A stretch of 64,000 bases of DNA from positions 2,604,001 through 2,668,000 of the forward strand of contig JAMXSV010000003.1 in assembly GCA_027559495.1 (NCBI GenBank), in the 5' to 3' direction. The notes under the pieces were generated by a model. That model was not told where the DNA came from, searched no databases, and saw only the letters and a program-made list of their open reading frames with translations. Numbering within the stretch: the stretch's first letter is position 1; the number at the start of each line of letters is the position of its first letter. A program made the translations under genes and the position numbers. This stretch comes from Aurifilum marmelostoma. Its lineage: Eukaryota > Ascomycota > Sordariomycetes > Diaporthales > Cryphonectriaceae. Of this stretch, positions 35,176-47,957 are shown one piece after another.

Positions 35176-36763
35176 TCTGTCTGTCGTCGTACCTTGCGTC
35201 GTTTTTGGGAGTCTGCCTTCCTGCTTTCAAGCTGTGTTGCTGCTGGCCCCTGAGAAGGGGGATTGAGTCTTTATTGATGTACACAGCAGCTAACAATATT
35301 GCTTTTTTATGACATGTCTTGGTGGTAGCTGTGGCCTTGTTCCTCGGCGGTAGGGATTGAAGAAAGCGCCTTGAAAGAAAGAGAGGGGGAAAAAAAAAAC
35401 AAATAGTCACAATGTGTGAGCACTTGGGGTCAGAGGAGGCAAGAGAAGGCGGGCTGGATACTAAGCAAGTAGTAGTTTCGCGCTTAGAAATGGCTCTAAT
35501 TGGAAAAAGCGAAAGAAGGTTTACGGGCTTGACGTAGTAGAAGGATAGCTTCTGTACTTCTAGTCTAGCTAGCGAACCGATAGAGCAGACGATAGTTGAT
35601 TTAACCTGCTGTAAGGGCCCCAAGGCTTTTGGGACCCAGTTGCCTAGCCTGCGGCTCAGCTAGTACAAGCAAAGATTGAGATGGGTCATCATCGGAGCCC
35701 AACTCAAGCTAAACCCGCAGCTCCAGGCTCGACCCCAGCTTCCAGCATATCTTGCCCATGCTGGCTGGTAGCCACTCTGGGTATGTTATGAATCAGCTGT
35801 GGGAAATGAAAGAAGAGGCCAAAAAAGCGTTGCGTTATGTTGGTAATTGTCAGCAGGAGGGAGGGGCTCTTGGCTCCAACGGGCCGTTTTGCGGTCCATC
35901 TCGCCTCGGCCCTTCGCGGCTTCAGCTTCGATCCGATGGAGATAGTGACCCGTCGGATACCAGACACTGATGACAAGAAGCTGGAGGCCTGGTGGCTGAT
36001 CGCCCACTAGACCCATGGGTGTGAGAAGGGGGAACTCACTCGAAGGATTGTGAGCGTTCAGAAATCGTAATACATATGTACCACGAACTACATCCTACAA
36101 TGGCGAAGGACGCCGACTTGCGGAAAGGACTCTTTCTTACACGCGGTGAGGGTTCGGATCGTCCGTCATGCTACTGGAGGATCAAACCAAGGACCCATCG
36201 CTAGTACTGTAGGTGACCCTCCTCTAGACCCACCGTGCTGGATCTCTCCTTCTCTCGTGCACAAGGAGGATTCCGTAGGCAGAGTGGTCAAGAGACTCCT
36301 CACTACCTCTGATCGTTACTACATCGAGAGCTGCGGCCGTCTCAAAGAGAAGGGCCGAGAGGTTGATCTTCTGAAGCAGATCTGTCAGTCTCTCGGATTC
36401 TTGTCGGAAAACGGGCTGTGCGGCGGAGAAGTAGGGTCTCGATTCCTGTACGCACTCTCTTGAAAGCGGAGCCGACCGGTCGGCCCCGGTAGGCTTCGGA
36501 TCATCCATGGCTCTCCGAAAGGCTGCTCTTTTCTCCCTTTGTCCTGTACCCAACCAGATGGGGCTCATACATCGACCAAATATTACCAGACTGCGAGTCG
36601 AGTCTGTTGTGTAGGTGAGTATATGGTACGTAATACTCTCCCCAATCGTTCACTTACTTTCCACAATCTACTTAGATGTTATATGATACGCACTTGATCG
36701 ATGATGGAAAACGACAGCGAGATGTTAATGACTGATACGCCTAGAATGGCCAAAAGGATGAGA
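35176..36763. other. Gene-free spacer
   Basis: About 1.6 kb between two minus-strand transporters. Open frames on both strands are short and show no family features. Nothing recognised beyond an A-rich run near 35390. Confidence 0.55.
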
Positions 36764-38555
36764 TCATCGACTCCCGACCCCCCAGTCATCCCTCTCCAGA
36801 AGACCGGCTGCCTCTTCTAGGGTCAGACCGCTCGTCTCAGGATAGATCAGGTACACAAGCCAAAGACCGACCGTGCAGACAACGGCATAGAGCACAAATG
36901 TCCACGACGGCGACAGCGCGTCCATCAGCGGCAGAAACGTCAGCCCGACCACAAAATTGGACGCCCAATTGGTTCCCGTGGCTGCGCCGCTGCCCATCGA
37001 ACGGGCACTCAAAGAGAACAGCTCGCTCTGCATCCAGGGCACGCTGCCCAGGCCGATCGCATATGCCGCGACGTACAGCATGATCGAGAACAGCACGACG
37101 CCCGCAGCGCCTCGGTCCGGTACTACTGGTGTTGGAGCAGGAGCCGGAGCTGTGCCAATTTCCGAGGCCGAGGTCGACAGCTTCATGAGCGAAAAGCCGT
37201 ACGCCGACAGTAACAGACCTCCAACCATAAAAGGTATCGAGTAGAGCAGGATACGTCTCCTGCCAACCTTGTCGATCATGACGACGGCAACACCAGTGAA
37301 TATGAAGTTAGTGAGGGCAACGGTCATGGACGTCAGCGTTGGGCTTGTAAAGCCCAGCATCATGAAGATGGTGGCGGAGAAGTACATCAGCGAGTTCTAG
37401 GGAGGGCGCCGGTCAGCTTAAGAGAAGAAGGACGGGGAAACGAATGTATCTGGGAGTAGTAGTAGACTCACAAACCCGCACAGCTGCTGTAGCCCCTGAA
37501 GAAGGCAAGCAATTGCCAGCGCCCGACGATTTCTCTGCACGGCAAAGACTTCATCCCACCCGTCCAACCAGGCATTCCTCCCCTGAGGCGAGATCCTACG
37601 TGCCTTCTGTGCTTGCTCCTCCTCTAGAATCTCGACCCTGATGTCCTTCAAGACCAGATCGGCAGCGGCAGACGCGCCCTGCATGCTGCCGCCTACCCGT
37701 ATGATCACCTGCCGTGCCTCGTCGACCCGTCCTGCCCTGACCAGCCACCTCGGTGTTTCGGGCATGAACAGCACCAGAATGTTCTGCAATATTGCCGGGA
37801 TGGCGCCTAGGCCAACCATCCACCGCCACCCGGTTGCTCTGCTGCCATGCTCTGCAAAGGCCCAGCCCACAAGGTATGCGAGAACCTGCCCTAGAGTTAC
37901 AAACAGGCTATTCATTGTGACCAGTCTGCCTCTGTGGGCGGCTGGCGCCAGCTCGGCAATGTACAAGGGCGTCACAAAACTGGCTGCTCCTACGGCTGCG
38001 CCGACTATGGATCTCCCGATGGTCATCATGAAGATGCTGGAGCTAACAGCCTGTAGGAGCGCCCCGACAACGAATAGCAGATCGGCAAACAGTATCACGC
38101 GTTTCCGGCCGAGACGGTCGGCGAGGTGCGAGGAGAAGGGCGAGATGAGCAGCGCGAAGAGGGCGGTGGCGGATGTGATGATGGACTTGTCGAACGAGGT
38201 GAGCACGCGGTGGGAGAGGGAACTGTCAAGGGAGACAAGTGTTGCTGATATGACGCCCGTATCATCTGTGAGAAGAAGCGAACATACAAGTCAGTACCGG
38301 CAAGAGAACGACAGAGGTGCAGAGCAGGGCAAACAGAAGGAGAGCCATTCAGCAGAGCATACACCCGAACAAGAGGCCGCTGATCCCGGCAGAGAACGTC
38401 AGGAGCCATATAAAGAGGCTGGGTGCGGACTTTGCAGCCTGTCTGGAGGCGTCAGCCGCCGATGCGCGTGGATCCGAGGCATCGTCAAGATCGTCTTCGC
38501 GGTCGTCCGGGTCGCGGTTGGAGATGAGGGGCGCCTGCAGGCTATCCATTTCCAT
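36764..38555 (-). CDS. MFS transporter, myo-inositol (ITR) type
   Basis: Predicted 539-aa sugar-porter family protein close to yeast Itr1/Itr2-type myo-inositol/H+ symporters. Exons 38363-38555, 37472-38265 and 36764-37396 join as ..GLLFGYDTGVISATLV.. and ..LQQLCGFNSLMYFSATIF... Other signatures are DRLGRKRVIL, GAASFVTPLYIAELAPAAHRGRLV, MPETPRWLVRAGR, DKVGRRRI, and PETSGLTLEEA at the C-terminus. The extracellular loop between helices 9 and 10 carries an Ala/Pro-rich insert. The start is the ATG giving MEMDSLQAP; a TTG-initiated extension exists but is not needed. Substrate assignment (inositol versus hexose) is by family resemblance of helices 1-4. Confidence 0.9.
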
Positions 38556-41500
38556 GCGCAACCAAGCCGCACAGCGGTAATCTCAAAGTATCATATAGAT
38601 TCCATACGATTCGTAGTTGCAAGTATGACAGCAAGCCACTAAGCGAGCGTTGTAGCTGTGGGAGTTGCTCGGGAGTCTGTTGACCGGCTTGGTCGCATCT
38701 AAGGGATGCAGTGTCATATGCAGTAATGGCCGCTATAGTGTCCCTGATGATCGGTCCCTAGCACATGCAACCGTGGGGGCGTGATGGGTGTGGGGCACAT
38801 GGTGTACATCCTATTGGTCACAAGGATAATGCTGCACTCCTCCTCGTTTTCTTGTTTATTTTCTTGGGTTTGATCCTTCTGTCTTCACATATATATATAT
38901 ATATTTATAAATATGGCAGAGAGAGGAAGATGGAACGAAGGAATACAAAAACCGCCGAGGCAAGAGGCACGAATGAATATGGGTAAGGGGGAAAAAAACA
39001 TCATTGTATGATTTATCCAGAACAACATTGAACTGTACCTAAACAGCGCAGAGAAAGGCCTGCTAGCCTTTAAAAGGACGAATCTGAGAAAACTATGTGC
39101 TTAGCTCCAACGTATAGGTTACGTGGGCAGATTTGTTGACTCTGAAGATGTGTGTGTATGCATCATGCATCGGTGGAGAACTAGATGCAGTTCATTGATA
39201 AACCTCATCCTCACTGGCTTGGGAATAAATGAAGTATTGGCGTTAACTGTGTAAAGAGATACACATCGCATGCATGTGTGTTGCGAAACAGAGACTAGGC
39301 TTGAGCACTCTTGAGTATGTTAGAATTCATCCTTGCTACATATACAGTTGCTGATGTGTATATACCTTCGTGTTACAGCTGAGCCAACGCGCAGTTCTGT
39401 CCTGGAATTTAAATCAGCGCAGTCTTTCAAATCGGAGCATTTCCACTAGCCAAGCTTCAGAGGTCTCTCATCCCTTTTTATGCACATCAGCTCATGTTGA
39501 GTGGCCTGTCGTCGTCCCCGCGGTGACAGTCAGCAGCCAGGAGTGACGTCCCAAGACGGTAGTACCGATTTCAGTACCCAGATGCTTAACGCTTAGTTGG
39601 ATTCCGGACAGGCCCGAAGTTTTCCAGGACTGCCCGGAGTATATAAGAACTTTGTTTATATGTGGGAATAAAACAACAAGGAAAGAAGAAGGAAGAGAAG
39701 AAAAAAACGCAAAGAAAGATGTAGAAATAGGAGGAGGGATGACAGTAGAGGATCGCACACCCAGACTCCTAAACTGTAAGGTTGCACGTAACTAGGGCCT
39801 ATGGAAATACGTGCTTCCGTTGAACGCAGTATACAGGAGTTGGGCGTTAAGAATCAATTATGTGTAAGAGACAGAAAAGGGGTGGGCAGAGCCCACGTCG
39901 CATTGCGTCCCAGTGGAGCGCGCCGCAGAGACGACGTGTCATAGGCAGGACCATGCCATGCAATACCGTGCCACGCCACGATGCCTGCGACGTTGTACCA
40001 TACTTACTTTAGCACTAAGGGGGATCAATATTGATTTGCTCCAAATTCAGACCCTCGGAGGTATCGTACATATTACCTCCCACACATGGAGCACAGCTAC
40101 TTGGGGCAGCAGAAACATTGAAGAAAGTGGCAATCGAGATTTCACCCAGGCTCAACAGCAACGTGCCAGGGGCTGCCAGGCTCGCCAGGCTCCTTGTGTG
40201 TTTCATTTACTCTTCCCCGTGGGGGCCACCCGTTCTCCTTTCATCTTGGCTTTTAACCATACCCATCTGTATTACTGGTTTAAAAAGAACTCGTCGGCGC
40301 TAAAAAGGGGTGGGCTCTCAGGCTCTGTACCATAGTAAAGTATGTCGAGGAGGCCCACATTTCAGCCAATACCCACAGCGGAAACCAATGGCCTTGGGAA
40401 GGATGCATGGATGGGTGATGCAAGGAAAAAGCAGGATTTTTTTCTTTGACCGGGGAACCGACATCAGAATGTCAATGCTGCGTATCTCCAAAATCCCATC
40501 TGCCGGAGCAAACGCACCTACCTGTACCTGCAGCGGGTAGGATGACAGCCAACCGAAAATCATGCAGCTAAACCACATCCCTCCTCCCCTGATTGCACCA
40601 GTACCACAGTGCTACTACAGGAATACAACCAAGCTACAATAGTGCAAAGCGGCCGGAGATTTTTGGGACTCGTTTAAATTGAGGTTCACGCAGTTTTACT
40701 CATGCCATGGTCCAACGTTGCACAGGAAAGTGTTCGTGTTGCAATCTGTAGACTGTCACCATAGCATCATACACACACACAAACACACGTACGCACTCAC
40801 AGGCGCATACGCCTCTGAGGAGTACAAAGCACAGTGGTAGCAGGTTGACAAGGCTGGTCCTGGAGCATGGACAGCCCATCAGGCAAGGTCTGTACAGGTC
40901 TGGACGCTGTGCCGCCCCCGGGGCGACTAAACATGCCACAAATCCACATCTCCGGTTCTACATAAAGTGCAGGCGAGGCGGGTAGCACCAAGTCTCTCTG
41001 CGTTGTGTGGAAGAAAGACAGAGCACGCAACACCAAGACATCCAGGTGATACTGTTTCCATGATATGTATAAACTGGTCAAGGTACATGGAGTGCTGAAA
41101 AGAAAGAGAGAGAAAAAACAAAGAGAAGGGTTGGCGCAGGCTGGAAAGGGAGCGCTGTTTTGCCTTTTTTTTTTTTTTTTTTCCCCTTTCCTTCTTCTCT
41201 AGCTTCTTCTCTCTTCTTCTAACATAGCACCAAATTGATTTCCTACGATCTTTACCATGTACACCGATTTGCACTCGATCAAACCCACCAGAGCCTGGCC
41301 ATCCACTAGTCACCGGACGATAAAGACCCGCACTTCTGAAGGAGAGGGGGGGGGGGGGGTTGGCCTGAGCAGCGACAGGCCCTGGCCCTCCTACAATCTG
41401 GGAAAAAGTTGGCCAGGCTGGACAAGGATACCAGTTACCGGATATCAGATACCAGCCATACTAGGACAGGAAACCATGCCTCCCGGCGGTGGGAAGTTGC

Positions 41501-42143
41501 GGCTAGTCTAGTCTGTGTGCTATGTACTACTATCGTCCGTACCACTACGTAGTCGCTTGCTGTAGGTAGCGCCAACGGTAGTACAGGAACCACCAGCGCG
41601 GATTCTCTTCTCCCAAAAAGTTCTCGAAACTTTTCCTGCCTTGACCTCCTCCTTTCCTTTTTTCCTCTCTTTTCTCTTCTTTCCTTTTGCATTATACTCC
41701 CAGTTCAGCTTTGCTTGTCCATTCGTTGGCCCAAGTTCTGTTTGCTTTGTTGATTCATCCACACATTCGTTTCAGTCCCCTCCTCCTTCGTGACGTTGTG
41801 CTGTGGCAGTCCCGCCTGCCGTTGCTTCGTCACCGCCGCCTCCTTCGACTGACAATAGCACCTCACTTGTGCTGTTCGTCTGCGGCTAGGAAGGAACTCT
41901 TCGCTCTACCAGGCTTTCGAGGGCACCTGCACATATTAATTGCCCGTCGTTTCTGCTTCACACTAGAAACCCTGTCGGCACCCTCTCGCCTTACACTCGT
42001 CACCCATCTTTTCTAAGGCCCTGCTTCCAGTCTCTGGCTGAACGTTCTGCATAGCACCGCATCACATTGCACATTCACGACCTGCACTTTAGCACTTAAA
42101 CGTCTTAATTACCTCTCCGTCCACAGCGCCAGCCGAATCCAGG
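38556..42143. promoter_or_regulatory. 3.6-kb divergent upstream region (ITR-like / GH72)
   Basis: Shared upstream DNA of the inositol-type transporter (-) and the GH72 gene (+). No supportable gene. It contains an AT repeat (about 38889-38902), a T18 run (41165-41182), a G14 run (41346-41359) and, nearer the GH72 start, a C/T-rich segment (41645-41689) likely to mark its core promoter. That leaves a roughly 400-nt 5' leader. Confidence 0.5.
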
Positions 42144-43608
42144 ATGAGAACATCCATCCTCTCGGGCCTCGCCCTGCTGGGCTCGACTACCGCTGTCAAC
42201 GCCATCTCGACCATCTCTGCCTACGGCAACAAGTTCTTCTACGAGAATGGCACCCAGTTCTTCATCAAGGGCGTCGCATACCAGCTGACCGAGAACGACC
42301 CCCTCGTCGACAAGACCCAGTGCTCTCTGGACGCCTCGCTCATGCAGGAGCTCGGGGCCAACACAATCCGGGTCTATCACGTCGACGCCTCTTCTGACCA
42401 CACGGACTGCATGACCGTCTTTGCCGACGCAGGCATCTACCTGCTGGTTGACCTGGACACCTTCGATACTTACATACTCCCGAATAGCCCCTGGTGGAAT
42501 CAGACCCAGTATGAACGATTCACCGCGGTTATGGATGAGTTCCAACAGTACGATAACACTCTGGGTGTAAGTTTCGCCCCCGCCCCCCAGGCTTAGTGTG
42601 GTCAACCGCCGCCTGCTAACATGGTGTGTGCACACAGTTCTTTGTGGGAAATGAGGTCATTGCCCAGGCCAGTCAGAGCATGGCAGCGCCTTTTATCAAG
42701 GCCGCTGCCCGCGATCTGAAGGCCTACAGGGACTCCAAGAACTACCGAGACATCCCTGTCGGCTACAGCGCCGCTGACATTGCCCAGCTCCGTCCCATGC
42801 TGCAGGACTACCTCACCTGTGGCGGCAATGTGTCGGAAAATGTCGACTTCTTCTCCTTGAACAGCTACGAGTGGTGTGGCAGCGTATGTAGCCCCCAGGA
42901 AACAGAAGGCCCTGCATTCACGTCTGGATCTCCCGCTGACCCGATCTCTGCAGGTTACGTATCAGACCTCTGGGTATGAGAACCTCGAGTCGGAGGCTGT
43001 CGACTTCCCTGTCCCGATCTTCTTCAGCGAGACCGGCTGCAATACCGTACCCCCCTCGTACCTTTGAGGACCAGGCTGCCATTTTTGGCGACGACATGGT
43101 CAACGACTGGTCGGGTTCTATCATATACGAGTGGATCGAGGAGACGAACGACTACGGGCTCATCTCGTACGGTGCTCCCGCTGGCACTGCCACAGGCAGC
43201 GGAATTGTTGGCGGCTACACGAGAACCGGCACTCCCACCCCAGTCTCGCCCGACTTCACCAACCTCAAGACTCAGTGGGCCACGCTTACGCCGACCGGCG
43301 TCATGAAATCTGATGTGACAACTGGCACTCTCTCGACTCGCACATGTCCCGCCAGCACCAGCGGCACTCAGGCCTGGCTCGTGAACGGCAACGTTGCGCT
43401 GCCCACCCTCGGAGAGACTCTGCACGACGGAACATACACCTCATCAGTGCCCACTGGAACCAATGCAGGTTCCTCGGGCAGCACGGCGTCGAGCGACTCC
43501 TCCTCTAGCACCGGCAGCTCAAAGAGCCCAGCTAGCCCCCAGAGCAGCATCACGAAGATGAGCGCCGGCCTGGTGGTCGTCACGCTCGCATTTGCAGTCT
43601 GGCTGTGA
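42144..43608 (+). CDS. GPI-anchored beta-1,3-glucanosyltransferase, GH72 (frame break at a C6 run)
   Basis: Gel/Gas-family enzyme that cleaves and re-ligates cell-wall beta-1,3-glucan at the outer face of the plasma membrane. Exons 42144-42566, 42638-42883 and 42954-43608. Signal peptide at residues 1-20 (..STTAVNA); acid/base Glu about 147 in FFVGNEV; nucleophile Glu about 249 in FFSETGC; Ser/Thr/Gly-rich linker; hydrophobic C-terminal GPI signal ..AGLVVVTLAFAVWL. There is no X8/CBM43 module, as in the Gel1 subgroup. Eight codons after the nucleophile the frame hits a stop (..VPPSYL) at a C6 run, 43050-43055. With five C the frame continues as ..NTVPPRTFEDQAAIFG.. and the protein is 440 aa. 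The downstream half is clearly family sequence, so a homopolymer error or recent lesion is likely. Confidence 0.9.
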
Positions 43609-44488
43609 TGAGAGGGATGGCGCCAATTGTACTGAGAGACAGCATGCATATACACATCACAGCCACATCGGCAATGGCCTTGAAGGGCGGCTTTTCCTGC
43701 CTCAGCGAGACTAGATGCTCCAGCATGTGGCTAAACCGCCCTATTTAATTTTATTCATCAGCAGCCCGAAAGAACAAACCTGACGGGCTACCAAGAGAGA
43801 ATGAGTGGAATGCTTCCTGGGTGACCTTTGGAGGGACGCCGTTGCGCATTTTGACGGCTTTTTGCATGGTACGATATCTGCATACACGGGAACAATGGAT
43901 AGCAGCAACACAGGAATGCGTCTCTACTGAGGCGTTATTTGGGGTATGCATGCATGGTGTTCTGTTATTGCTGGACAACCAGCTAAGGCATCTTGATGGT
44001 AGACGGGACAGTCTTGCCGCCTTCATAGATCTAGAGAACGCAAGATTAATGCATAGCCTGCTCGTGAATAATTCAAATTGGACTGTCCCTGGCCTGCTGC
44101 GGTGTAGCTCGTCTCATCCTATACATAGACTGAAAGGAGGGTGGGTGTCATTGTTTGTACCTCAGGCGAAATGGCCCTCACTAGATGAAACACTATACAC
44201 CGTGTTAGCAAGTTGTTAGACTCAGCCTCTGAAGTTTACATCTTATATACGAATATACTCCACCTCGTAGCGTCAGGTAAATTTCACTATCGTTGATACG
44301 TAGACATACAAACCTGTTCTCCCCAGAAGTCTACCGTAATCACAAGCTCCAGATCTGCATCAGACTCAATTGAGTTATGACGTGTATATATGATCCAGTC
44401 TCTTGTCCGACTTGCCGCCGGTCTATGTACTTTACTACCCGTACATACACTTCACAAGCAGGCGCCCGCGCCCATTGTATATGTTTTT
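43609..44488. other. Gene-free spacer between convergent genes
   Basis: 3' regions of GH72 (+) and the SDR (-). AT-richer than its surroundings. Frames up to about 130 codons have no recognisable features. Confidence 0.6.
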
Positions 44489-45674
44489 TCATATGAGATT
44501 GCCATTCTTCTCACTCAGCTCATTGCCCTTCCTGCCGACAAAATTCTTCATGGCGGTGTCGACGCCTGCGATCCTGCGTGCCAGATGCTGTAGCCCCACA
44601 GGCAAGACATTGTACCAATCAATGAGCCTTGCGTACAGAGGCGCGCTGATGAACTCGGCCAGCCCGTTGTCGATGGCGCTGATGATCTCCTTGGCAACGT
44701 CGACGGGCTCCACGACGGGCGCGAGAAAGGAATTCGGGGTCTGCACGCCGTAGAAGAGCGGCGTGGACAGCTGGCCCGGGGTGACGAGCACGGTTCGGAT
44801 GTCCGGGTGGGACTGGCGCAGCTCGGCGGTCAGGGACTTGTGCAGGGCGATCAGGCCGGCCTTGGCGGCGGCGTAGTCGGTCAGCTGGGCGGCGCCGACC
44901 TGGCCGATGACGCTGGAGATGGTGACGATGGTGCCACCGTGTTGGCCACGGATCATGGCAGGGAGGAAGGTCTTGAGGGTGTAGAAGCTGGACAGGAGGT
45001 TGGTGAAGAGGCTCTTCTCCATCTCGTCTGTGCTCATGTCTAGGAGGCTCTTGCCGATCACGATGGCGGCGTTGTTGATCAGCACAGTCGGCGTGCCGAG
45101 CTATTTCAAGGTGATGTCAGACGCCAGCCATACTTTCAGATATTGTCCTCCTCCAGCTTGAGGTTCCTTAGTATGTGGAGCTGGGGGGATTGCTTACCTC
45201 TTCCTCGATCTGTCTAGAGACACGCGCCAGCTGCTCCTTGTTTGTGACATCGCACTTGTAGTAGGTGACACCCCTAGCCTCACCGTTTTCCATCTCTCTC
45301 ACATCCAGCACCGCAACAGAGGCGCCGCGCATACCGTAGACCTCCGCAACGAGCAAGCCGAGCCCGCTGGCCCCGCCCGTGATGACAATGACCTCGTTGG
45401 CGAGGTTAACCTTGCGCGGGAGGCCAAAGGCAATGCGCCGGTTGACCTGGCCCAAAGTCCAGCATACCGTCACTGCTGTCGCATACCACATGGACACCCG
45501 GATGGGGATCTTGTCCCAGTCCATGTGCTCGGCGCGGAAGCACAGGGGCACCATCCAGGCGACGAAGGGGTGGAAGAAGGTCACGTTCAGGACCTTTAGG
45601 AAGAGGTCGACGGACAGTGGCGCAAACCATGAGTCGCGCTGTGGCGCACGATCAAAGCCGCCGAGTGATGCCAT
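44489..45674 (-). CDS. Membrane-associated short-chain dehydrogenase/reductase
   Basis: Predicted 362-aa classical-type SDR resembling fungal DHRS8/17-beta-HSD11-like enzymes. Exons 45198-45674 and 44489-45100, joined ..SRQIEEE|LGTPTVLINNAA... The N-terminal ~90 residues contain two hydrophobic segments (about 24-45 and 62-76), suggesting ER or lipid-droplet anchoring. Then come the dinucleotide-binding TGGASGLG (about residue 100), NNAA, catalytic Ser about 221-222 in ISSVIG, and Tyr235/Lys239 in YAAAK. After the catalytic motif, PGQLSTPLF fits the family P-G turn. Cofactor: an Asp after the second strand (VLDVRE) suggests NAD(H). Likely substrates are lipids, retinoids or sterol-like alcohols; this is inferred. 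Confidence 0.92.
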
Positions 45675-46452
45675 CGTGGTGGTTGACTGGCCGGAAAAAG
45701 AGCCGAGTGACAGAGGAGGATGTCTGACGTTGTGGAGGAAAGAGGGGCACTGTTCAAAAAGAAGGGTTCTCTGCGCCAGACGAACCAGCCAAATTTGTTT
45801 TGGTGCGATCTTGGACTCTTGAGGCTGTAAAAAAGGTCGAGACGAGAGGAGGAAAATAATCTAATCTGTATCGTAAAATCTAGAGACGTCAGGGTAAAAT
45901 ATACGAATGATTCTGTCGAGCACAGGAGGGAACAACTTGCGACAACGGAGAGCTCCCCCTTGCCGCATCGATTCACATGTTGAAACGTCGAGCTATGTCA
46001 GGGATCCGGAGATGTGAGGTAGGGTTGCACCAAAATGCCTGGCGCCAGGGGGTGAAAGGACCTACTGTAAACCCCTGGCCTCAGCATGGCTCCAGCATGG
46101 TTCCAGCATGGACTGAACTGCAGCGCGCACCTCGTATCCCCCTGTCAGTGGCGGCGGCAGCAGGCCCACCCTTTTCAGCTCAGCAACAGACACACTTTAT
46201 GAATCTCTCATATCACTGGCCGTCTGTCTGTAGGGACGCTTTTGTGTAGGTTGGTTTGTGGAATGATTGGTTGGTTGATTGATTTTTAAAACTCAAGTGA
46301 GCGTCTTCCTCATCGGAACGCCTGACAAGGTATCATGAAGATCTTTTTCCCCCCCCTCTTTTCCCACCACCTTCCCGAACGCCTTGCAATGCATCATGGA
46401 ACGAACCTCCGAGTACAAGAACAATGCCCTTGGCATCTTAAATGACCTCTTC
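45675..46452. other. Gene-free spacer
   Basis: Upstream of the SDR and downstream of Sof1. A triplicated CCAGCATGG-like decamer is at about 46081-46112. Nothing else recognised. Confidence 0.55.
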
Positions 46453-47957
46453 TTATTTCTCGCGAGCCAGGATCATCTTCTCACGCTCACTCCGGCGTTT
46501 CTCAAACTGCTTCTTGGTGTGTTTTCTCTCGTTCTCCTCACGCCTCTTGATCGACTTCAACTCCTCACCCTTGATCTGCCCGGCCTTCTTCACAACCGTG
46601 GGGATGTGCCTGTGACGCTTGATACGCCGGATCTCGGGCCTGGGGTTGTTGGCAACGTCGTTAGTACATGTCAAATGGGGGGGGGGGGAGACCTCAAGCG
46701 TTCAAGACTCACATATGCGCAAAGCGATCCACCAGCTTCGAGTTATATTCCTCGGCCTGCCTCTGCCTCGAGGACCTGACCCCTTCCCTCTTGGAAGCAT
46801 TTGCTCGCCAGAGCCGGATGTTTCCGTCGTCCGATCCTGACATGAGATACTTGCTGTCCGGCGTCCATTTAGTAACAAACACGCGCTGCATCCTCTTGGT
46901 ATGGTAGATATCTCGCGAGTGTCCCTGGTCGCGCGGGAAGATCCTGATGGTCCTGTCGTAGGAGGCTGTGACGAGCTCCTCACCTGTAGGCGAGAACTCA
47001 ACGTCCATGACAGCCTGTTATATGTCAGAATATGAAATCAGGGCCTGGACGGGACAATCTTGTCCAAATCGGTTCTTTAGCAACTAGTAACAACTAGTAA
47101 TCACTTACAGCAACGTGCCCCTTCAACACGTTCAGAGCGCGATCGAACTTGCGGACATCGAAAATGTAGCAGTTGTGGTCCTCATTGGCCACGGCCAGGT
47201 TGAAGGCCTCCATCGGGTTCCATGACAGCCCGTTCGATGCGAACGTCAACACGGTCTTGGTGACTGGTGTGGATAAACGAACATCCCATATGACGACAGA
47301 TCTGTCCGAGGCTGTAGAGGCGAGGACTGACTGTTCCACCTGGTTGAACTTGACCGCGTTGATGGTATCGGTAGCGTTCGGCCAGCTGTATTCTTCGGGT
47401 GCTGCCGAGAACCGCTCGAGATCGTATACTTGAATATTGCTCCCCGACGAGGCAGCGAAGGCGTTCTTAGATCGGTGGTGGCTGAGGGAGGTAAACGCGC
47501 TGGTGCCAGTGAAAGTCGTGAGTGGCGCAGACTCGTTCGCGGTCGAGGGATCGAACAGGTGGATCTTGCGGTCTGTCCCGCAGGACAAAAGCTTCTGGTC
47601 TCTGGTCCAGGCTAGTCCTCTGACAATATTTGCATGTGCGCTCGCATGCCACCTCTGCTCGCGGGATTCCAGATCCCACACTTTCACCACACCATCGCCC
47701 GAAGCGCTTGCCAGCATGTTGAGGGAGTTCGGGTCCTTGGCAAGCTGGTACACTCCGTCGACGTGGCCTTGGCCGAGCTGGCAGATGAAGGGCTGTGCGA
47801 ACATGCGCTCCATCTTGACGGCGTTCAGTGCCCGCTTGTATTCTCTTGCGCGCTCGAACGGGTGGACAGCCGCATCCATATTCTTTGGCTGTTTGGCAAC
47901 ATCTGAGCCGGCCGGCTGATGCGCCGATATCGACCGACTGAGCGTCTTGACTTTCAT
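46453..47957 (-). CDS. sof1: Sof1, U3 snoRNP/SSU processome WD40 protein
   Basis: Predicted 445-aa nucleolar WD40 protein (human DCAF13) needed for 18S rRNA maturation. Exons 47109-47957, 46713-47014 and 46453-46639; the joins give ..LKGHVA|AVMDVEFSPTG.. and ..RFAHM|PEIRRIKRHRHIP... It starts MKVKTLSRS, has the family N-terminus (..HPFERAREYKRALNA..), seven WD repeats (..GVVKVWDLES.., ..RKIHLFDP.., ..RSVVIWDVR.., ..RTIRIFPRDQGHSRDIYHT..) and the diagnostic Sof1 C-terminal domain with LPKVVKKA-like IPTVVKKA and a basic tail. The second intron (46640-46712) contains a G12 run. The upstream in-frame residues before MKVK look untranslated. It diverges from rpn6 over 491 bp. Confidence 0.95.

Noticed and set aside
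38353..38561. Start of the inositol-type transporter six nt further upstream
   Set aside because: That position is TTG, not ATG; the first ATG is at 38555.
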